A DNA stretch of 64,000 nucleotides from Shouchella shacheensis (GTDB lineage: Bacteria > Bacillota > Bacilli > Bacillales > Bacillaceae_D), in assembly GCF_001484965.1 (NCBI RefSeq), contig NZ_LLYY01000011.1, forward strand, positions 57,686 to 121,685, given 5' to 3'. Of this stretch, positions 7,882 to 17,469 are shown in pieces (the first letter of the stretch is position 1; each line of letters starts with the position of its first letter). The notes beneath the pieces are model-generated. The model was not told where the DNA came from. It did no database searches and worked only from the letters and a program-made list of their open reading frames with translations. Made by a program: the position numbers and the translations under genes.

Positions 7882-8778
7882 TTGGCTATTTTCTTTCAAG
7901 TGGTACTGCCGGTCATTTTAATCTTTGTGTTTGGGTTTGTTCTTCAGAAAGCTTATAAAATTGACATCCGCTCCGTCTCGACAGTGGCGATCTACATCAT
8001 GACGCCTTGCCTTGTGTTTCGGACATTTTATGAGTCGCCACTGAACGCGCAGTACGCGTACATGACGATCTTTGCACTCCTCCTTATGTTTCTCCTCATC
8101 GTCATCAACAAGATTTATGCGAGGTGGCGCAACCTAACGCAGGCGGATGAAAGCGGTTTGATTCTTTCGACGGCTTTCATGAACGTTGGAAATTACGGGA
8201 CGCCAATTATTTTATTTGCCTACGGTCCGATCGCCTTTGATTATGCGGTCTCTTTCATGGTGCTTCAATCCATCATCATGAATCTTTTTGGCGTTTATTA
8301 TGCAGCCAGGGGAAAAGCCGGGGTAAAAATCGCCCTCCACGCGATTGCGCGAATGCCTGCCACCTATGCAACGGTGGCCGCACTCTTCCTGAACGCTGTC
8401 TCTATTCCAGTGCCGGACAATCTTTTTATGACGGTTGACATTGTAGCGGAGGCGGCGATTCCCACCGTCATGCTCATTCTCGGCATGCAGCTTGCCATGA
8501 TTCGTTGGGAAGGGTTTGAGTGGGAGAAAGTCACGTTCAGTGTGGTTGTGCGTATGTTCTTATCACCATTGATCGCCTTTGGGCTTGTGTATATACTGCC
8601 CCTCGACCCGTTAGTCGCCAAGGTATTAATTGTCTCGGCAGCGATGCCATCCGCGGCAACGATTGTGATGTATGCTGTCCAGTTTGATTCACGTCCTAAA
8701 CTCGTCTCGAGCGTTACGCTCATTACGACAATTGTCAGTTTGTTTTCGCTAACGCTTTTGCTTTGGATTCTTGGTTAG
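7882..8778 (+). CDS. AEC-family transporter
   Basis: A 298-residue membrane protein of the auxin efflux carrier family (ten predicted helices). Family features include the crossover-type segments TAFMNVGNYGTPIILFAYG and VSAAMPSAATIVMYAVQFD and the short N-terminal helix with VLPVILIFVFGFVLQK. Bacterial AEC proteins move organic acids such as malate or amino acids. The frame opens further upstream inside the truncated repeat, but TTG 7882 with AAGGG six bases before it gives the usual family N-terminus. A second AEC protein lies at 62056-62994. Confidence 0.8.
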   Translation: MAIFFQVVLPVILIFVFGFVLQKAYKIDIRSVSTVAIYIMTPCLVFRTFYESPLNAQYAYMTIFALLLMFLLIVINKIYARWRNLTQADESGLILSTAFMNVGNYGTPIILFAYGPIAFDYAVSFMVLQSIIMNLFGVYYAARGKAGVKIALHAIARMPATYATVAALFLNAVSIPVPDNLFMTVDIVAEAAIPTVMLILGMQLAMIRWEGFEWEKVTFSVVVRMFLSPLIAFGLVYILPLDPLVAKVLIVSAAMPSAATIVMYAVQFDSRPKLVSSVTLITTIVSLFSLTLLLWILG

Positions 8779-8782
8779 TGGA

Positions 8783-8811
8783 TTGCATTTTTTTTCGCTT
8801 CACTTTATGAT
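8783..8811 (+). promoter_or_regulatory. Sigma-A promoter of the dap operon
   Basis: TTGCAT (8783-8788), a 17-bp T-rich spacer and TATGAT (8806-8811) lie 30 bp before the dapH start codon. The leader is too short for a lysine riboswitch. Confidence 0.65.
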
Positions 8812-8840
8812 ATTGAAGAGAGTAGAAGGAGGTTATCCAG

Positions 8841-9563
8841 ATGAGAATGATGGATGCAAACGAAATTATCTCGTTTATTTCAAACGCAGAAAAGAAAACA
8901 CCTGTAAAAGTACATATTAAAGGTCAGCTTGAAGGGCTTGACTTTGGCAGGGATACCAAAGCGTTTATTACCGGTGATACCGGCGTTCTTTTTGGGGAGT
9001 GGAACGAGATCTCTCCTGTTATTGAAGAGAATAAAGAACGAATTGACGACTATGTGGTGGAAAATGATCGCCGCAATTCAGCAATCCCGTTGCTTGACCT
9101 TAAAGGCATCGAGGCTAGAATTGAGCCTGGCGCCATCATCCGGGATCAGGTGGAAATTGGCAAAGGCGCGGTCATCATGATGGGCGCAAGCATTAATATC
9201 GGTGCTGTTGTCGGCGAAGGAACCATGATTGATATGAACGCTGTCCTTGGTGGACGAGCGACGGTCGGGAAGAACTGTCACGTAGGGGCAGGGTCGGTGC
9301 TTGCGGGCGTCATTGAGCCACCTTCTGCTCAGCCAGTGATCATTGAAGACGGTGTGGTCATCGGAGCGAATGTTGTTGTCCTTGAAGGCGTTAGAGTGTG
9401 TGAGGGAGCGGTGGTTGCTGCAGGCGCGATTGTCACAGAAGACGTTCCTGCTAATACAGTGGTCGCAGGCACACCAGCTCGAGTGATTAAGGAAATTGAT
9501 GAGCGGACAAAAGGCAAAACAGAAATCAAGCAAGAGCTTCGTCGCTTGAACGACGACAACTAA
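8841..9563 (+). CDS. dapH: Tetrahydrodipicolinate N-acetyltransferase
   Basis: A 240-residue hexapeptide-repeat acyltransferase. It transfers acetyl from acetyl-CoA to 2,3,4,5-tetrahydrodipicolinate, the first step of the acetyl branch of diaminopimelate/lysine synthesis. An N-terminal alpha/beta domain (about 1-90) precedes a left-handed beta-helix built from imperfect hexapeptide turns ([20 protein letters not shown] ... [21 protein letters not shown]). Length and sequence match B. subtilis DapH (YkuQ). ATG 8841 lies eight bases after AAGGAGG. First gene of a dapH-aminotransferase-dapL cluster. Confidence 0.95.
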   Translation: MRMMDANEIISFISNAEKKTPVKVHIKGQLEGLDFGRDTKAFITGDTGVLFGEWNEISPVIEENKERIDDYVVENDRRNSAIPLLDLKGIEARIEPGAIIRDQVEIGKGAVIMMGASINIGAVVGEGTMIDMNAVLGGRATVGKNCHVGAGSVLAGVIEPPSAQPVIIEDGVVIGANVVVLEGVRVCEGAVVAAGAIVTEDVPANTVVAGTPARVIKEIDERTKGKTEIKQELRRLNDDN

Positions 9564-9575
9564 AGAGGAACACTT

Positions 9576-9606
9576 AACAGCTTTGCCTTTTGTGGCAAAG
9601 CTGTTT
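9576..9606 (+). terminator. Hairpin between dapH and the aminotransferase gene
   Basis: AACAGCTTTGCC (9576-9587) pairs perfectly with GGCAAAGCTGTT (9594-9605). The T-tract is short (TTT), so it may be a partial terminator or an RNA-processing/stability hairpin inside the operon. Confidence 0.65.
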
Positions 9607-9632
9607 CCATACGAGAGAGGAAGGGTCAGATC

Positions 9633-10844
9633 ATGGACTGGTTTGAGCGAGATCGTACGTCGATTATGGCGACATACGGACGTCTCCCCCTTGTGGTTGA
9701 GCGGGGCGAGGGCAACTACCTGTATGATGAAAATGGAAACTCCTATTTGGATTTAATTACTGGGCTGGCTGTCAATCTTCTGGGTCATTCTCATCCGGAG
9801 GTTGTTCGCGCACTGAAAGAGCAAGGAGAGAAATTCCTGCATATCTCCAATCTGTACGTCAATAAGCCAGCGGTAGAACTTGCTGAGAAACTAAGCGAAG
9901 CAACCATTGGTGGCAAGGTTTTCTTTACGAATTCGGGGGCTGAGGCAACGGAGGCCGCGGTGAAACTTGTGCATAAGTGGAGTGCTGCACACGGAGATGG
10001 GCGCCGCGGCGTTATTGTGCTCAAACGAAGCTTTCACGGGCGTACGCTTGGTGCTCTCAAACTGACGCGTCAACCTGGTGTCTATCAAGATTTCCCAATG
10101 CACGATTTGCCTGTGTATGAGGTGGAGCCAGAGGATGTCGCTGGGCTTCGCGCAATTTTGAAGGAACAGCAGCCCGCGGCACTCATCATGGAGCCGGTTC
10201 TTGGTTCCGGGGGTGTTGTTCCTCTGTCTCGCTCGTTTATTCAGCAAGCAGCCGCTCTCTGCAAAGAATTCGGAGCGCTGTTTTGCATGGACGAGATCCA
10301 AACCGGTGTCGGACGGACCGGGGAGCTGTTTGCCTACATGCACGCAGGTGTGCAGCCAGATGTTGTACTGTTCGCCAAAGGCATCGGCGGCGGCTTGCCA
10401 CTCGGCGGGATGATTGTCAAGCAAGCGTGGAGCGGTCTCTTTAAGCCGGGCGATCACGGAACGACGTTTGCGCCGTCCCCGCTAAGTGCCTCTCTTGGCC
10501 TGGCGGTGTTAAGGGTATTGCATGATGGTCAGCTTAAGGAAAGCAAAGAGACAGCTGCATCACTTACGGATGGGCTGGAAGCACTTCAGAAAGAATTTCC
10601 GGAGGCATTAAGTGAGGTTCGCGGTCTTGGCATGATGCTTGGCATTCAGACACACTTGTCTCCGGAACAGGTAAAACTGATCCAGCGGAATATGCTCGAA
10701 GCCGGAATCCTCGTGGACGTCACACAGCAGACGATCATTCGCCTATTGCCACCGCTTACGCTGACACACACGGAAATTGACACCTTTCTGCGGCTTTTCC
10801 GCGGCGTGCTGGCAAGTGTGTTGCAAAAGGAGGCGCACGCATGA
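9633..10844 (+). CDS. Class III aminotransferase (ArgD-like), probable acetyl-diaminopimelate aminotransferase
   Basis: A 403-residue PLP enzyme of the acetylornithine/ornithine aminotransferase group. Visible features are [15 protein letters not shown] (about 97-111), FHGRTLGAL (134-142), the cofactor Asp in [11 protein letters not shown] (220-230) and the Schiff-base Lys249 in [15 protein letters not shown]. coli ArgD also works on N-succinyl-diaminopimelate, and this gene sits between dapH and dapL with a 4-bp overlap into dapL. I therefore infer that it supplies N-acetyl-LL-diaminopimelate aminotransferase activity. An acetylornithine role remains possible. B. subtilis uses the unrelated class I enzyme PatA encoded elsewhere. 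Confidence 0.85.
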   Translation: MDWFERDRTSIMATYGRLPLVVERGEGNYLYDENGNSYLDLITGLAVNLLGHSHPEVVRALKEQGEKFLHISNLYVNKPAVELAEKLSEATIGGKVFFTNSGAEATEAAVKLVHKWSAAHGDGRRGVIVLKRSFHGRTLGALKLTRQPGVYQDFPMHDLPVYEVEPEDVAGLRAILKEQQPAALIMEPVLGSGGVVPLSRSFIQQAAALCKEFGALFCMDEIQTGVGRTGELFAYMHAGVQPDVVLFAKGIGGGLPLGGMIVKQAWSGLFKPGDHGTTFAPSPLSASLGLAVLRVLHDGQLKESKETAASLTDGLEALQKEFPEALSEVRGLGMMLGIQTHLSPEQVKLIQRNMLEAGILVDVTQQTIIRLLPPLTLTHTEIDTFLRLFRGVLASVLQKEAHA

Positions 10845-11971
10845 AGGCGGAAGAATTAAGCGCGATGCGGCGGGCGCTTCACCAAATCCCGGAGCTCGGT
10901 TTTTCAGAGCATAAGACGCAAGCGTACTTGCTTGAAAAAATTGCGGCGCTTCCTCAAGAGTTTCTTACTGTGCGGACGTGGAGAACGGGGATCTTCCTCC
11001 ATGTTGAGGGGACGAATCCGAAGAGGACCATTGGCTACCGGGCAGATATGGATGCATTGCCGATACACGAGCAGACCGGCTATGAGTTTGCCTCCACCCA
11101 CGAAGGGGCAATGCACGCCTGTGGGCACGATTTTCATATGACGATTGCTCTTGGCGTGCTCCATCATTTTGCTTACCATCAGCCAACATTCAACCTCGTT
11201 TTTATTTTTCAACCTGCAGAAGAAGGTCCGGGCGGAGCCAAGCCGATTCTTGAAGAGGATGTGCTCGGGGAGTGGCGCCCTGACGAGATCTATTCGCTGC
11301 ATATCGCTCCGGAGTTGCCTGTTGGCACAGTTTCAACAAAACCAGGGCTTCTCTTCGCCAACACCTCCGAACTGTTTATAGATTTGGTAGGAAAAGGCGG
11401 GCATGCTGCTTATCCGCACACGACGAGAGACATGGTTGTCACCGCTAGCCACTTTATTACCCAGCTGCAGACGATCGTTTCCCGTAACGTTGACCCGCTT
11501 GATGGCGCCGTGGTGACCATTGGCGTGATTCAGGGAGGCTCGAAGCAAAACGTTATTGCGGAGCGTGCGCGAATCGAAGGAACCGTTCGCACTCGTTCGC
11601 TGAAATCGATGGACATCGTCAAACAACGTTTAGAGGCGTTAGTGAAAGGAGTAGAGATTGGGTTTGAGTGTGAAGCAACGATTGACTATGGCTCGAACTA
11701 CTGTGAGGTGAACAACAATGCTGAGCTTGTGATGGAGTTTCAGCGATTTAGCGAAAACGCTGAGAGGGTTACGTATGTAGAAGCTGGGGAAGCGATGACG
11801 GGCGAAGACTTTGGCTATTTTCTAAAGGAAATTCCGGGGTTGATGTTTTGGCTGGGTGTTGCTAGTCCTTATGGGTTACATGACAATCGCCTTGCCCCGG
11901 ACGAAAAGGCTCTGGAGCTTGCAGTCAACCACTTGATTGATTTTTTCACATGGAAGAAAAACGCGGTCTGA
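10841..11971 (+). CDS. dapL: N-acetyldiaminopimelate deacetylase
   Basis: A 376-residue M20-family amidohydrolase matching B. subtilis DapL/YkuR. It removes acetate from N-acetyl-LL-diaminopimelate. Motifs: [17 protein letters not shown] at the N-terminus, metal ligands in HACGHDFHM (about 90-98) and [10 protein letters not shown] (catalytic Glu pair), the inserted lid domain around KGGHAAYPH, and [13 protein letters not shown] near the C-terminus. Its ATG overlaps the stop of the aminotransferase gene (ATGA), indicating translational coupling. Confidence 0.93.
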   Translation: MKAEELSAMRRALHQIPELGFSEHKTQAYLLEKIAALPQEFLTVRTWRTGIFLHVEGTNPKRTIGYRADMDALPIHEQTGYEFASTHEGAMHACGHDFHMTIALGVLHHFAYHQPTFNLVFIFQPAEEGPGGAKPILEEDVLGEWRPDEIYSLHIAPELPVGTVSTKPGLLFANTSELFIDLVGKGGHAAYPHTTRDMVVTASHFITQLQTIVSRNVDPLDGAVVTIGVIQGGSKQNVIAERARIEGTVRTRSLKSMDIVKQRLEALVKGVEIGFECEATIDYGSNYCEVNNNAELVMEFQRFSENAERVTYVEAGEAMTGEDFGYFLKEIPGLMFWLGVASPYGLHDNRLAPDEKALELAVNHLIDFFTWKKNAV

Positions 11972-11993
11972 TTTTGTAGTGTGTGTCTTTGCC

Positions 11994-12265
11994 TCGCTTC
12001 TGTTCGACCCGCCTGTTTTTCTTGATCCAGCTGCGGCGCCCACTCGCTCGAGTTTCTTCACGTCGCCAGATCAAGCCAAAGCCGGGCTTGATGCTGCCGT
12101 CATTCCAGAACTTGTCGCTCGTAAGCAGGGCGCCTGCGCTTTTCTTGATCTAGCTGCGGCGGGTAGAAGCTCGAGATTTTTCAGTCCTGACACGAAATCC
12201 AAGACCGGGATTTCTTTGTCAGGCCTTCCAAAATTCTCGCTTCTGTTCAACCCGCCTGCGCTTTT
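11994..12265 (-). repeat. Type A remnant, type B and type A elements in tandem
   Basis: Three element pieces read on the minus strand: the end of a type A copy (11994-12021), a complete type B copy (12026-12144; outer arms GGCGCCC / GGGCGCC, inner arms ATCAAGCC / GGCTTGAT) and a complete type A copy (12149-12265; inner arms CCTGACA / TGTCAGG). The two full copies are separated by a short TTGATC-like linker. The same B-A order is seen at 43700-43941. Confidence 0.9.
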
Positions 12266-12326
12266 CTTGTATAAAATTGGGCAGGGTCGCACATACTATC
12301 CATGAATAATTTTGGAGGTGGCATGT

Positions 12327-12578
12327 ATGGCGAAAATTGGTGTTGAAGGATCCCTAACGGATGTGCGTGATGAGTTGCAAGCCAAAGGATATGACGTGGT
12401 GGATATGCGTAGCGAAGACGATGCAAAGGGCTGCGACTGCTGTGTGATTTCTGGACAAGATCAAAACATGCTTGGAATGCAGGGTACAAGCATTCAGGGT
12501 AGCGTAATTAATGCCAGCGGCAGGACAGCCGAGGAAGTATGCCAGCAAGTCGATCATACCATGCAAAATATGCAGTAA
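12327..12578 (+). CDS. ykuS: UPF0180-family protein YkuS
   Basis: An 83-residue cytosolic protein of the UPF0180 family, recognised by [20 protein letters not shown] and the central [16 protein letters not shown]. No function is established. ATG 12327 lies six bases after GGAGGTG; a TTG at 12312 is in frame but sits ahead of that site. Its place after dapL matches B. subtilis. Confidence 0.88.
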   Translation: MAKIGVEGSLTDVRDELQAKGYDVVDMRSEDDAKGCDCCVISGQDQNMLGMQGTSIQGSVINASGRTAEEVCQQVDHTMQNMQ

Positions 12579-12581
12579 TGA

Positions 12582-12622
12582 AAAAACCGCCGCTTTCACT
12601 TAAGAAGCGGCGGTTTATTTGG
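12582..12622 (+). terminator. Terminator after ykuS
   Basis: CCGCCGCTT (12587-12595) pairs with AAGCGGCGG (12605-12613), flanked by an A-run and TTTATTT. Confidence 0.88.
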
Positions 12623-12658
12623 TATCAGCTCAAGATGAATCTCCTGCGCTTTTTTCTC

Positions 12659-12775
12659 AAGCTCCGGCGGGTAGGAGGTAGAGATTTTTTCAGGCTTGCC
12701 CGGAAAACCAAAACCGGGGTTTCTCGTGCAGGCCCTCCAAAATTCTCGCTCTGTTCGACCCGCCTGCATTTTTCA
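12659..12775 (-). repeat. Type A intergenic hairpin element
   Basis: A diverged full-length type A copy between the ykuS terminator and the convergent ykuT gene. Outer arms GGCGGGT / ACCCGCC are intact; the central arms are partly decayed. Confidence 0.8.
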
Positions 12776-12776
12776 G

Positions 12777-13577
12777 TTAGGCATCTTCGTCTTGCTGAGA
12801 GGCGTTTTCGTAAAGGGCATGTTTGATCAAGGCACGTAGCTCTCGTTCCACTCCCCATTGTTGCATGTTTTCTGTTCTTGCGATGATACGCACAACCGAG
12901 GAGTACAGATCGACACTTTGAACACCTAGCACATCAGGGCCTTCTTTTAGAGCAGGGTGGCTAAACCCTTCAACCGCTTCTTTAACAACGGAAAGGACGT
13001 GTTCCACGTCCTTATCCGCTGGAAGGGCGATATCGACAAGGGCGCGCATATTCCCGCGAGAATGGTTGTCGACGTTATCAATGTTGCGGTTGGGAATAAA
13101 GTGTAACGTTCCGTCAAACCCGCGGATGTGCGTCGTTCGCAAGCCGACTTCTTCCACAATGCCGTCGATGCCTGAAGCCGTCACATAGTCCTCAACCTCC
13201 AGCTGTTTTTCAAGCAGCAGGAAGAATCCTGTTACCACATCACTGACAACCCCCTGGGCCCCGAAGCCAATCGCTAATCCGACAATCCCGGCTCCGGCAA
13301 GTAGAGGACCTAACGGCAGCCCGACAGCCTCGGCAACAAACGCAACGAGGAGGAAAATCAGCGTGTAAGAAAGGACGCTAATCGAAATCTTTTCAAGGGT
13401 TTGGGTTCGTCCTCGTGCCCCTTCCTTTTTTGCTTCCATTTTGGAAAAAGAGGATTTTATAAGGCGTTTTCCTATCGCTCGTGCGATGAAAAAAGCGATG
13501 ATGGCCATGAGGATCTGCCAGACAGCGGCAAGGATCGGGTTGGCCAGAACAGTCTGTACGTCACGAAACAACTCCAT
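12777..13577 (-). CDS. ykuT: Small MscS-type mechanosensitive channel YkuT
   Basis: A 266-residue MscS-family protein with an N-terminal helix, two more membrane segments and the pore motif GPLLAGAGIVGLAIGFGAQG, followed by the beta-domain (LEVEDYVTASGIDGIVEEVGLRT cut here at its start) and the cytosolic vestibule. Length and position correspond to B. subtilis YkuT. The ATG at 13577 is eight bases after GAAGGAG; the GTG at 13586 would overlap that site. It acts as an osmotic-downshock safety valve. It is transcribed toward ykuS. Confidence 0.88.
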   Translation of the reverse strand: MELFRDVQTVLANPILAAVWQILMAIIAFFIARAIGKRLIKSSFSKMEAKKEGARGRTQTLEKISISVLSYTLIFLLVAFVAEAVGLPLGPLLAGAGIVGLAIGFGAQGVVSDVVTGFFLLLEKQLEVEDYVTASGIDGIVEEVGLRTTHIRGFDGTLHFIPNRNIDNVDNHSRGNMRALVDIALPADKDVEHVLSVVKEAVEGFSHPALKEGPDVLGVQSVDLYSSVVRIIARTENMQQWGVERELRALIKHALYENASQQDEDA

Positions 13578-13850
13578 GGTAATCACTCCTTCTACCTACT
13601 CTACTAAGAATGTACAATTGCGGCTCGGTATAAACTTGAAACCTAAGATTTTTGTCGATCATCCTACTAGAGAGTAGCATAAGTGAATGCAAATCTCAAA
13701 AAAGGGGAGGAATGCCGGTATGAGTAGCGTGAAATGCACACAAAGGTTATAATAGAGGAATAAAATATGGAAAGAATGCGTAGCTATGGGGCTTAGCCAT
13801 TGATGTTAGGCTTTCGTTAATGAAAAGCGGATAAAAGGAGGATGCGAAAG

Positions 13851-14306
13851 ATGGCTTTAAACCTACGTTCACCAATGCCTGAACTAGAAGGTGCGACTGA
13901 ATGGTTCAACGGTCAAGTATCAAAAGAAGACCTCGTTGGCGGCAAACCGACGTTGATTCATTTCTGGTCGATTAGCTGTGAGTTATGCAAAGAAGCGATG
14001 CCAGACGTCAACGAGTTTCGCGACAAATACATAGACCAGCTAAACGTTGTTGCTGTCCACTTGCCACGGTCAGAAAAAGATATGGATCTTGAGGAGATCA
14101 AGCAAGTCGCAGCCGAGCACGGGATCAATCAGCCAATCTTTGTTGACAGCGAGCACAAGCTCACCAACGCCTTTGAAAATGAACATGTTCCCGCATATTA
14201 TGTGTTTGATGTCGAGGGACAGCTTCGCCACTTCCAAGCAGGGGGTGGCGGCATGAAAATGCTCACGAAGCGCGTGGACCGTGTACTTGGGATTAAAGAG
14301 GAATAA
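13851..14306 (+). CDS. ykuV: Thiol-disulfide oxidoreductase YkuV
   Basis: A 151-residue thioredoxin-fold protein of the TlpA/ResA-like group, very close to B. subtilis YkuV. Active-site Cys43 and Cys46 lie in SISCELCKEAMP, the cis-Pro loop is in VPAYYVFD, and there is no signal peptide, so it should act in the cytosol. ATG 13851 lies nine bases after AGGAGG; the ATG at 13842 overlaps that site. It is monocistronic with a terminator behind it. B. subtilis ykuU (a peroxiredoxin), normally next to it, is absent here. Confidence 0.9.
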   Translation: MALNLRSPMPELEGATEWFNGQVSKEDLVGGKPTLIHFWSISCELCKEAMPDVNEFRDKYIDQLNVVAVHLPRSEKDMDLEEIKQVAAEHGINQPIFVDSEHKLTNAFENEHVPAYYVFDVEGQLRHFQAGGGGMKMLTKRVDRVLGIKEE

Positions 14307-14311
14307 GAGAG

Positions 14312-14342
14312 AGCATCGGCACTAGTTGTCGGTGCCTTTTTG
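14312..14342 (+). terminator. Terminator after ykuV
   Basis: CATCGGC pairs with GTCGGTG (two wobble pairs), followed by CCTTTTTG. It lies just past the ykuV stop codon. Confidence 0.6.
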
Positions 14343-14378
14343 TTTAGGGGAGAGCAAAGATCTTATGCCAACCAAAGA

Positions 14379-14411
14379 GAGGAACCTCCTGTTCACAACA
14401 GTGGGTTCCTC
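14379..14411 (-). terminator. Hairpin downstream of rnjA
   Basis: GAGGAACC (14379-14386) pairs with GGTTCCTC (14404-14411), with an inner CTGTT / AACAG stem. On the minus strand, 37 bp past the rnjA stop codon, it is followed by TCTTTGG, a weak T-tract. Confidence 0.55.
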
Positions 14412-14447
14412 GACAATGTAAGGCTGGCTTTTACATAAGGACTTTGC

Positions 14448-16115
14448 TCACGTTTCCATAATAATGGGCAATACCATTGGCTTACGCTTGGTTCGTGCGT
14501 AGAGGAACGGACCAAGGAGGTCTGAGATCTCGTTTTTAATTTCGGACCACTGATTGGTTTTTCGTGCCATGACCTCATCCATGTGCTTTGCCAGGAGCTT
14601 TTGTGCTTCGTGAATTAAGTCCCCGGATTCACGCATATAGACGAATCCGCGTGAGATGATATCCGGTCCTGCGGTCACTGTAAACTCCTTCATGTTCAAG
14701 CTGACGACGACGATAACGAGGCCTTCCTCTGAAAGAATGCGGCGATCACGCAAGACAATGTTGCCGATGTCGCCAATTCCGTTCCCATCCACGTAGACAG
14801 AACCTGAAGGAATTTTGCTCACCACGCCCGCTTCGTCAGGGTGAAGCGCGAGTACGTCGCCATTGTCCATGACATAGCAGTTGTCCTCGTCGACGCCACA
14901 GTCCGTTGCTAGCGAAATATGAGTGCGCAGCATCCGGTACTCCCCGTGGATCGGAAGGAAGTACTGCGGTTTCATTAAACGGAGCATTAGTTTTTGCTCT
15001 TCCTGACCGCCATGCCCTGACGTATGAATGTCATTAAGCGGCCCATGGATCACATCTGCACCGACCCGATACAGCTGGTTAATGATTTTCCCGACACTTA
15101 AAGTGTTTCCTGGAATCGGGGACGATGAGAAGACGACTGTATCGCCAGGGATAATTTGTATTTGGCGATGTGTGCCAAATGCGATCCGCGAAAGGGCCGC
15201 CATTGGCTCTCCCTGACTTCCTGTGCAGAGAATCGTCACTTGATTGTCCGGAAGCTTGTTCAACTGCGAATGTTCAATGAACGTATTCTTCGGTGCGCGT
15301 ATGTAGCCGAGCTCTTGTCCAATCGAGAGAGCAGACTCCATGCTACGGCCAAAAACACAAACCTTGCGTCCGAATTCCACCGCCGATTCGACCACTTGTT
15401 GCAAACGGTGAATGTTGGAAGCGAAGGTGGCAAAAATAATTCGGCCGTCCACTTTACGGAAAATGTTGTCAATGCTCTCGCCGACTTTGCTTTCGGACAT
15501 GGTGAAATCCGGAATTTCACTGTTGGTGCTGTCGGAGAGCAGGCAAAGCACGCCTTCTTCACCAATTTTGGCCATCTTCGTTAAATTTGCGGGCTCACCT
15601 ACGGGTGTGAAGTCAAACTTAAAGTCGCCCGTATGTACGACGCTCCCGGGCGGTGTTTTCACGACGACGCCGAAGGAATCAGGAATGCTGTGTGTCGTTC
15701 GGAAAAAGGAAACCGATGTCTTTGTAAACTTGATCACATCGTCCTCATCAATTTCATGCAGTTTGGCGGTGCGAAGCAACCCGTGTTCCTCTAGCTTTCC
15801 ACGCAAGAGACCAAGAGCTAACTTGCCTCCGTAGATATCGACATTCAGCTCGCGCAGAAGATAAGGAATGCCGCCAATATGGTCTTCATGTCCGTGAGTG
15901 ACAAAGAGCCCCTTGACTTTGTCGCGGTTTTTGAACAAGTAGGTGTAGTCCGGGATCACATAATCAATGCCGAGAAGCTCGTCCTCCGGAAACATAATGC
16001 CGGCATCAATTAAGATGATTTCGTCTTGAAATTGTACACCGTACGTATTTTTTCCTATTTCACCGAGGCCCCCTAGGGCAAAAACAGCGGTTTGGTTGTT
16101 TTTCACTTGCTTCAT
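14448..16115 (-). CDS. rnjA: Ribonuclease J1
   Basis: A 555-residue metallo-beta-lactamase/beta-CASP ribonuclease. It is the main 5'-3' exonuclease and an endonuclease of mRNA decay and rRNA maturation in Bacillus. Visible features: metal motif [10 protein letters not shown] (His74, His76, Asp78, His79), the beta-CASP segment with [13 protein letters not shown] and [26 protein letters not shown], and the C-terminal dimerisation domain. Length equals B. subtilis RNase J1. It starts 2 bp beyond the rpoY stop codon, so the two genes are translationally linked. Confidence 0.97.
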   Translation of the reverse strand: MKQVKNNQTAVFALGGLGEIGKNTYGVQFQDEIILIDAGIMFPEDELLGIDYVIPDYTYLFKNRDKVKGLFVTHGHEDHIGGIPYLLRELNVDIYGGKLALGLLRGKLEEHGLLRTAKLHEIDEDDVIKFTKTSVSFFRTTHSIPDSFGVVVKTPPGSVVHTGDFKFDFTPVGEPANLTKMAKIGEEGVLCLLSDSTNSEIPDFTMSESKVGESIDNIFRKVDGRIIFATFASNIHRLQQVVESAVEFGRKVCVFGRSMESALSIGQELGYIRAPKNTFIEHSQLNKLPDNQVTILCTGSQGEPMAALSRIAFGTHRQIQIIPGDTVVFSSSPIPGNTLSVGKIINQLYRVGADVIHGPLNDIHTSGHGGQEEQKLMLRLMKPQYFLPIHGEYRMLRTHISLATDCGVDEDNCYVMDNGDVLALHPDEAGVVSKIPSGSVYVDGNGIGDIGNIVLRDRRILSEEGLVIVVVSLNMKEFTVTAGPDIISRGFVYMRESGDLIHEAQKLLAKHMDEVMARKTNQWSEIKNEISDLLGPFLYARTKRKPMVLPIIMET

Positions 16116-16116
16116 T

Positions 16117-16326
16117 TTAAAGTGTCTCCAGGTTAAAGTCTTCGTACTTTTGTTCGTAAGCCAAATGAGCGTCAGAGAGCTGGGTCACGAATTCGATGTT
16201 GTACTCGCGCGGAGCGAGCTTGCGTCTTACGTCAGATTCACTTTCCCCCTCGATAAATAGAGCGTTTGTCGTTTCGCGAACAGGTGCTTGGGAAAAGTCC
16301 TTTTGATAGTATACTTTAAAAACCAT
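16117..16326 (-). CDS. rpoY: RNA polymerase epsilon subunit RpoY (YkzG)
   Basis: A 69-residue DUF1447 protein, the small epsilon subunit of Firmicute RNA polymerase. Recognised by [18 protein letters not shown] and the acidic middle [20 protein letters not shown]. Its position directly before rnjA is conserved in Bacillus and links transcription with RNA turnover. ATG 16326 follows a GAAGGAGAGG site. Confidence 0.93.
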   Translation of the reverse strand: MVFKVYYQKDFSQAPVRETTNALFIEGESESDVRRKLAPREYNIEFVTQLSDAHLAYEQKYEDFNLETL

Positions 16327-16420
16327 ATATTTCCTCTCCTTCTTTCGTCTTGTCTACTCATTATAAAGGAATTGCTGATCTATTTCATCTTTTGTTTTTT
16401 GCCCACAACGTAAGTGTTCA

Positions 16421-16624
16421 AAATCTCGAGTTTCTCCCCGCCGTAGCTAGACAAATCCGAAAAGCGAAGGCGAGTCGCTCAGAAGCGAGAATTTTGGAAG
16501 GCCTGGACTAGAAATCCCGGTTTTGGATTTCGGTGCAGGACTGAAAAATCTCGAGCTTTTACTCGCCGTAGCTAGACAAATCCGAAAAGCGAAGGCGAGC
16601 TTCTTCTCGCCGAAGCTAGACAAA
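16421..16624 (+). repeat. Tandem array of type A elements including a core-deleted copy
   Basis: Three pieces in the same direction: the 3' end of one copy (16421-16458), a full copy (16459-16580) with outer arms GGCGAGT / ACTCGCC, and a 41-bp miniature (16584-16624) in which only the outer arms GGCGAG / CTCGCC and the conserved ends remain. The copies are separated by AATCC. The array ends at the A-run of the def terminator. Confidence 0.9.
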
Positions 16625-16653
16625 AAAGCCAACCTGTACGTGGGGGTTGGCTC
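16622..16653 (-). terminator. Minus-strand terminator downstream of def
   Basis: AGCCAACC (16627-16634) pairs with GGTTGGCT (16645-16652). On the minus strand a TTTTTTG tract follows. The 190 bp between this hairpin and the def stop codon holds no recognisable gene. Confidence 0.75.
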
Positions 16654-16845
16654 ATAAGCTTTTCCATAATGTGTATCGATTAAACATCCATATAGAGCGT
16701 TTTAGGCAACAAATTTCGGCAACCTTTGACAAGCTTGTCTCGCCATCTTTTTAACAATCGTCTCCACCCCTTTCAAGGTATGCTTCTCGTTTTAACCCTA
16801 GCATGTGTGAAAACGTAGCTTCTACCCGAGGGGACTACTGGTAAA

Positions 16846-17397
16846 TTAGATGGCGAAACCTGGAAGTGGACGTTTGAATTTATCATCTAATCCTTCAATA
16901 CGGTCATAAAACATCACACCATCCAAATGATCAAGCTCATGTTGAAAGACAATCGCCACATAGCCACGGAGCCTGAGGAGCACCTCTTTCCCATTGATGT
17001 CCGTCGCTTTCAGTTTAATGCGCGCGTAGCGTGGAACCACGCCTTCAACCTCCCGATCCACGCTAAGACAGCCCTCGCCATTCTCGAGCTCCTTTTGTTC
17101 AACGGAATGGGAAACGACTTTCGGGTTCACAAGAGCCATGCTGTAGACCTTGTCATTCTCATCCGTTACGTGAACGGCGAACATACGTTTGGAAATACCG
17201 ATTTGTGGAGCGGCTAGGCCAACGCCAGGACGAAGGCCATATTTTTCGGCAATATCCGTGTCCTGTGAATTTTTTATGAAATCGAGCATGTCCTGGAGCG
17301 TTAGTTTATCTTCGGTGGAAAGGGGAAGCGAAACAGGCTTGGCTACTTGCCTGAGGATGGGATTCCCTTCACGAATGATTTCATCCATTGTAATCAT
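16846..17397 (-). CDS. def: Peptide deformylase
   Basis: A 183-residue metalloenzyme that removes formyl from the N-terminal Met of new proteins. All three motifs are present: [10 protein letters not shown] (58-67), EGCLSV with metal ligand Cys110, and HELDHLDG with ligands His153 and His157 and catalytic Glu154. Insertions typical of the Gram-positive type 2 class (long segment between motifs 1 and 2) are seen. ATG 17397 follows GAGGAGTGA. Corresponds to B. subtilis DefB/YkrB by context. Confidence 0.96.
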   Translation of the reverse strand: MITMDEIIREGNPILRQVAKPVSLPLSTEDKLTLQDMLDFIKNSQDTDIAEKYGLRPGVGLAAPQIGISKRMFAVHVTDENDKVYSMALVNPKVVSHSVEQKELENGEGCLSVDREVEGVVPRYARIKLKATDINGKEVLLRLRGYVAIVFQHELDHLDGVMFYDRIEGLDDKFKRPLPGFAI

Positions 17398-17469
17398 AAT
17401 GTATCACTCCTCATTTTTCATATCTAGTTTAAGGATTCCTAGGTTATTTCGCAAGCTGAAGCTAGAAGG

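Noticed and set aside
8779..8840. Lysine riboswitch before the dap operon
   Set aside because: Only about 60 bp separate the AEC gene from dapH, and they already contain a promoter; no room for the aptamer.
16421..16624. Possible CRISPR-like array
   Set aside because: Repeated units are long imperfect palindromes dispersed genome-wide with only 5-base separators, with no spacers and no cas genes.
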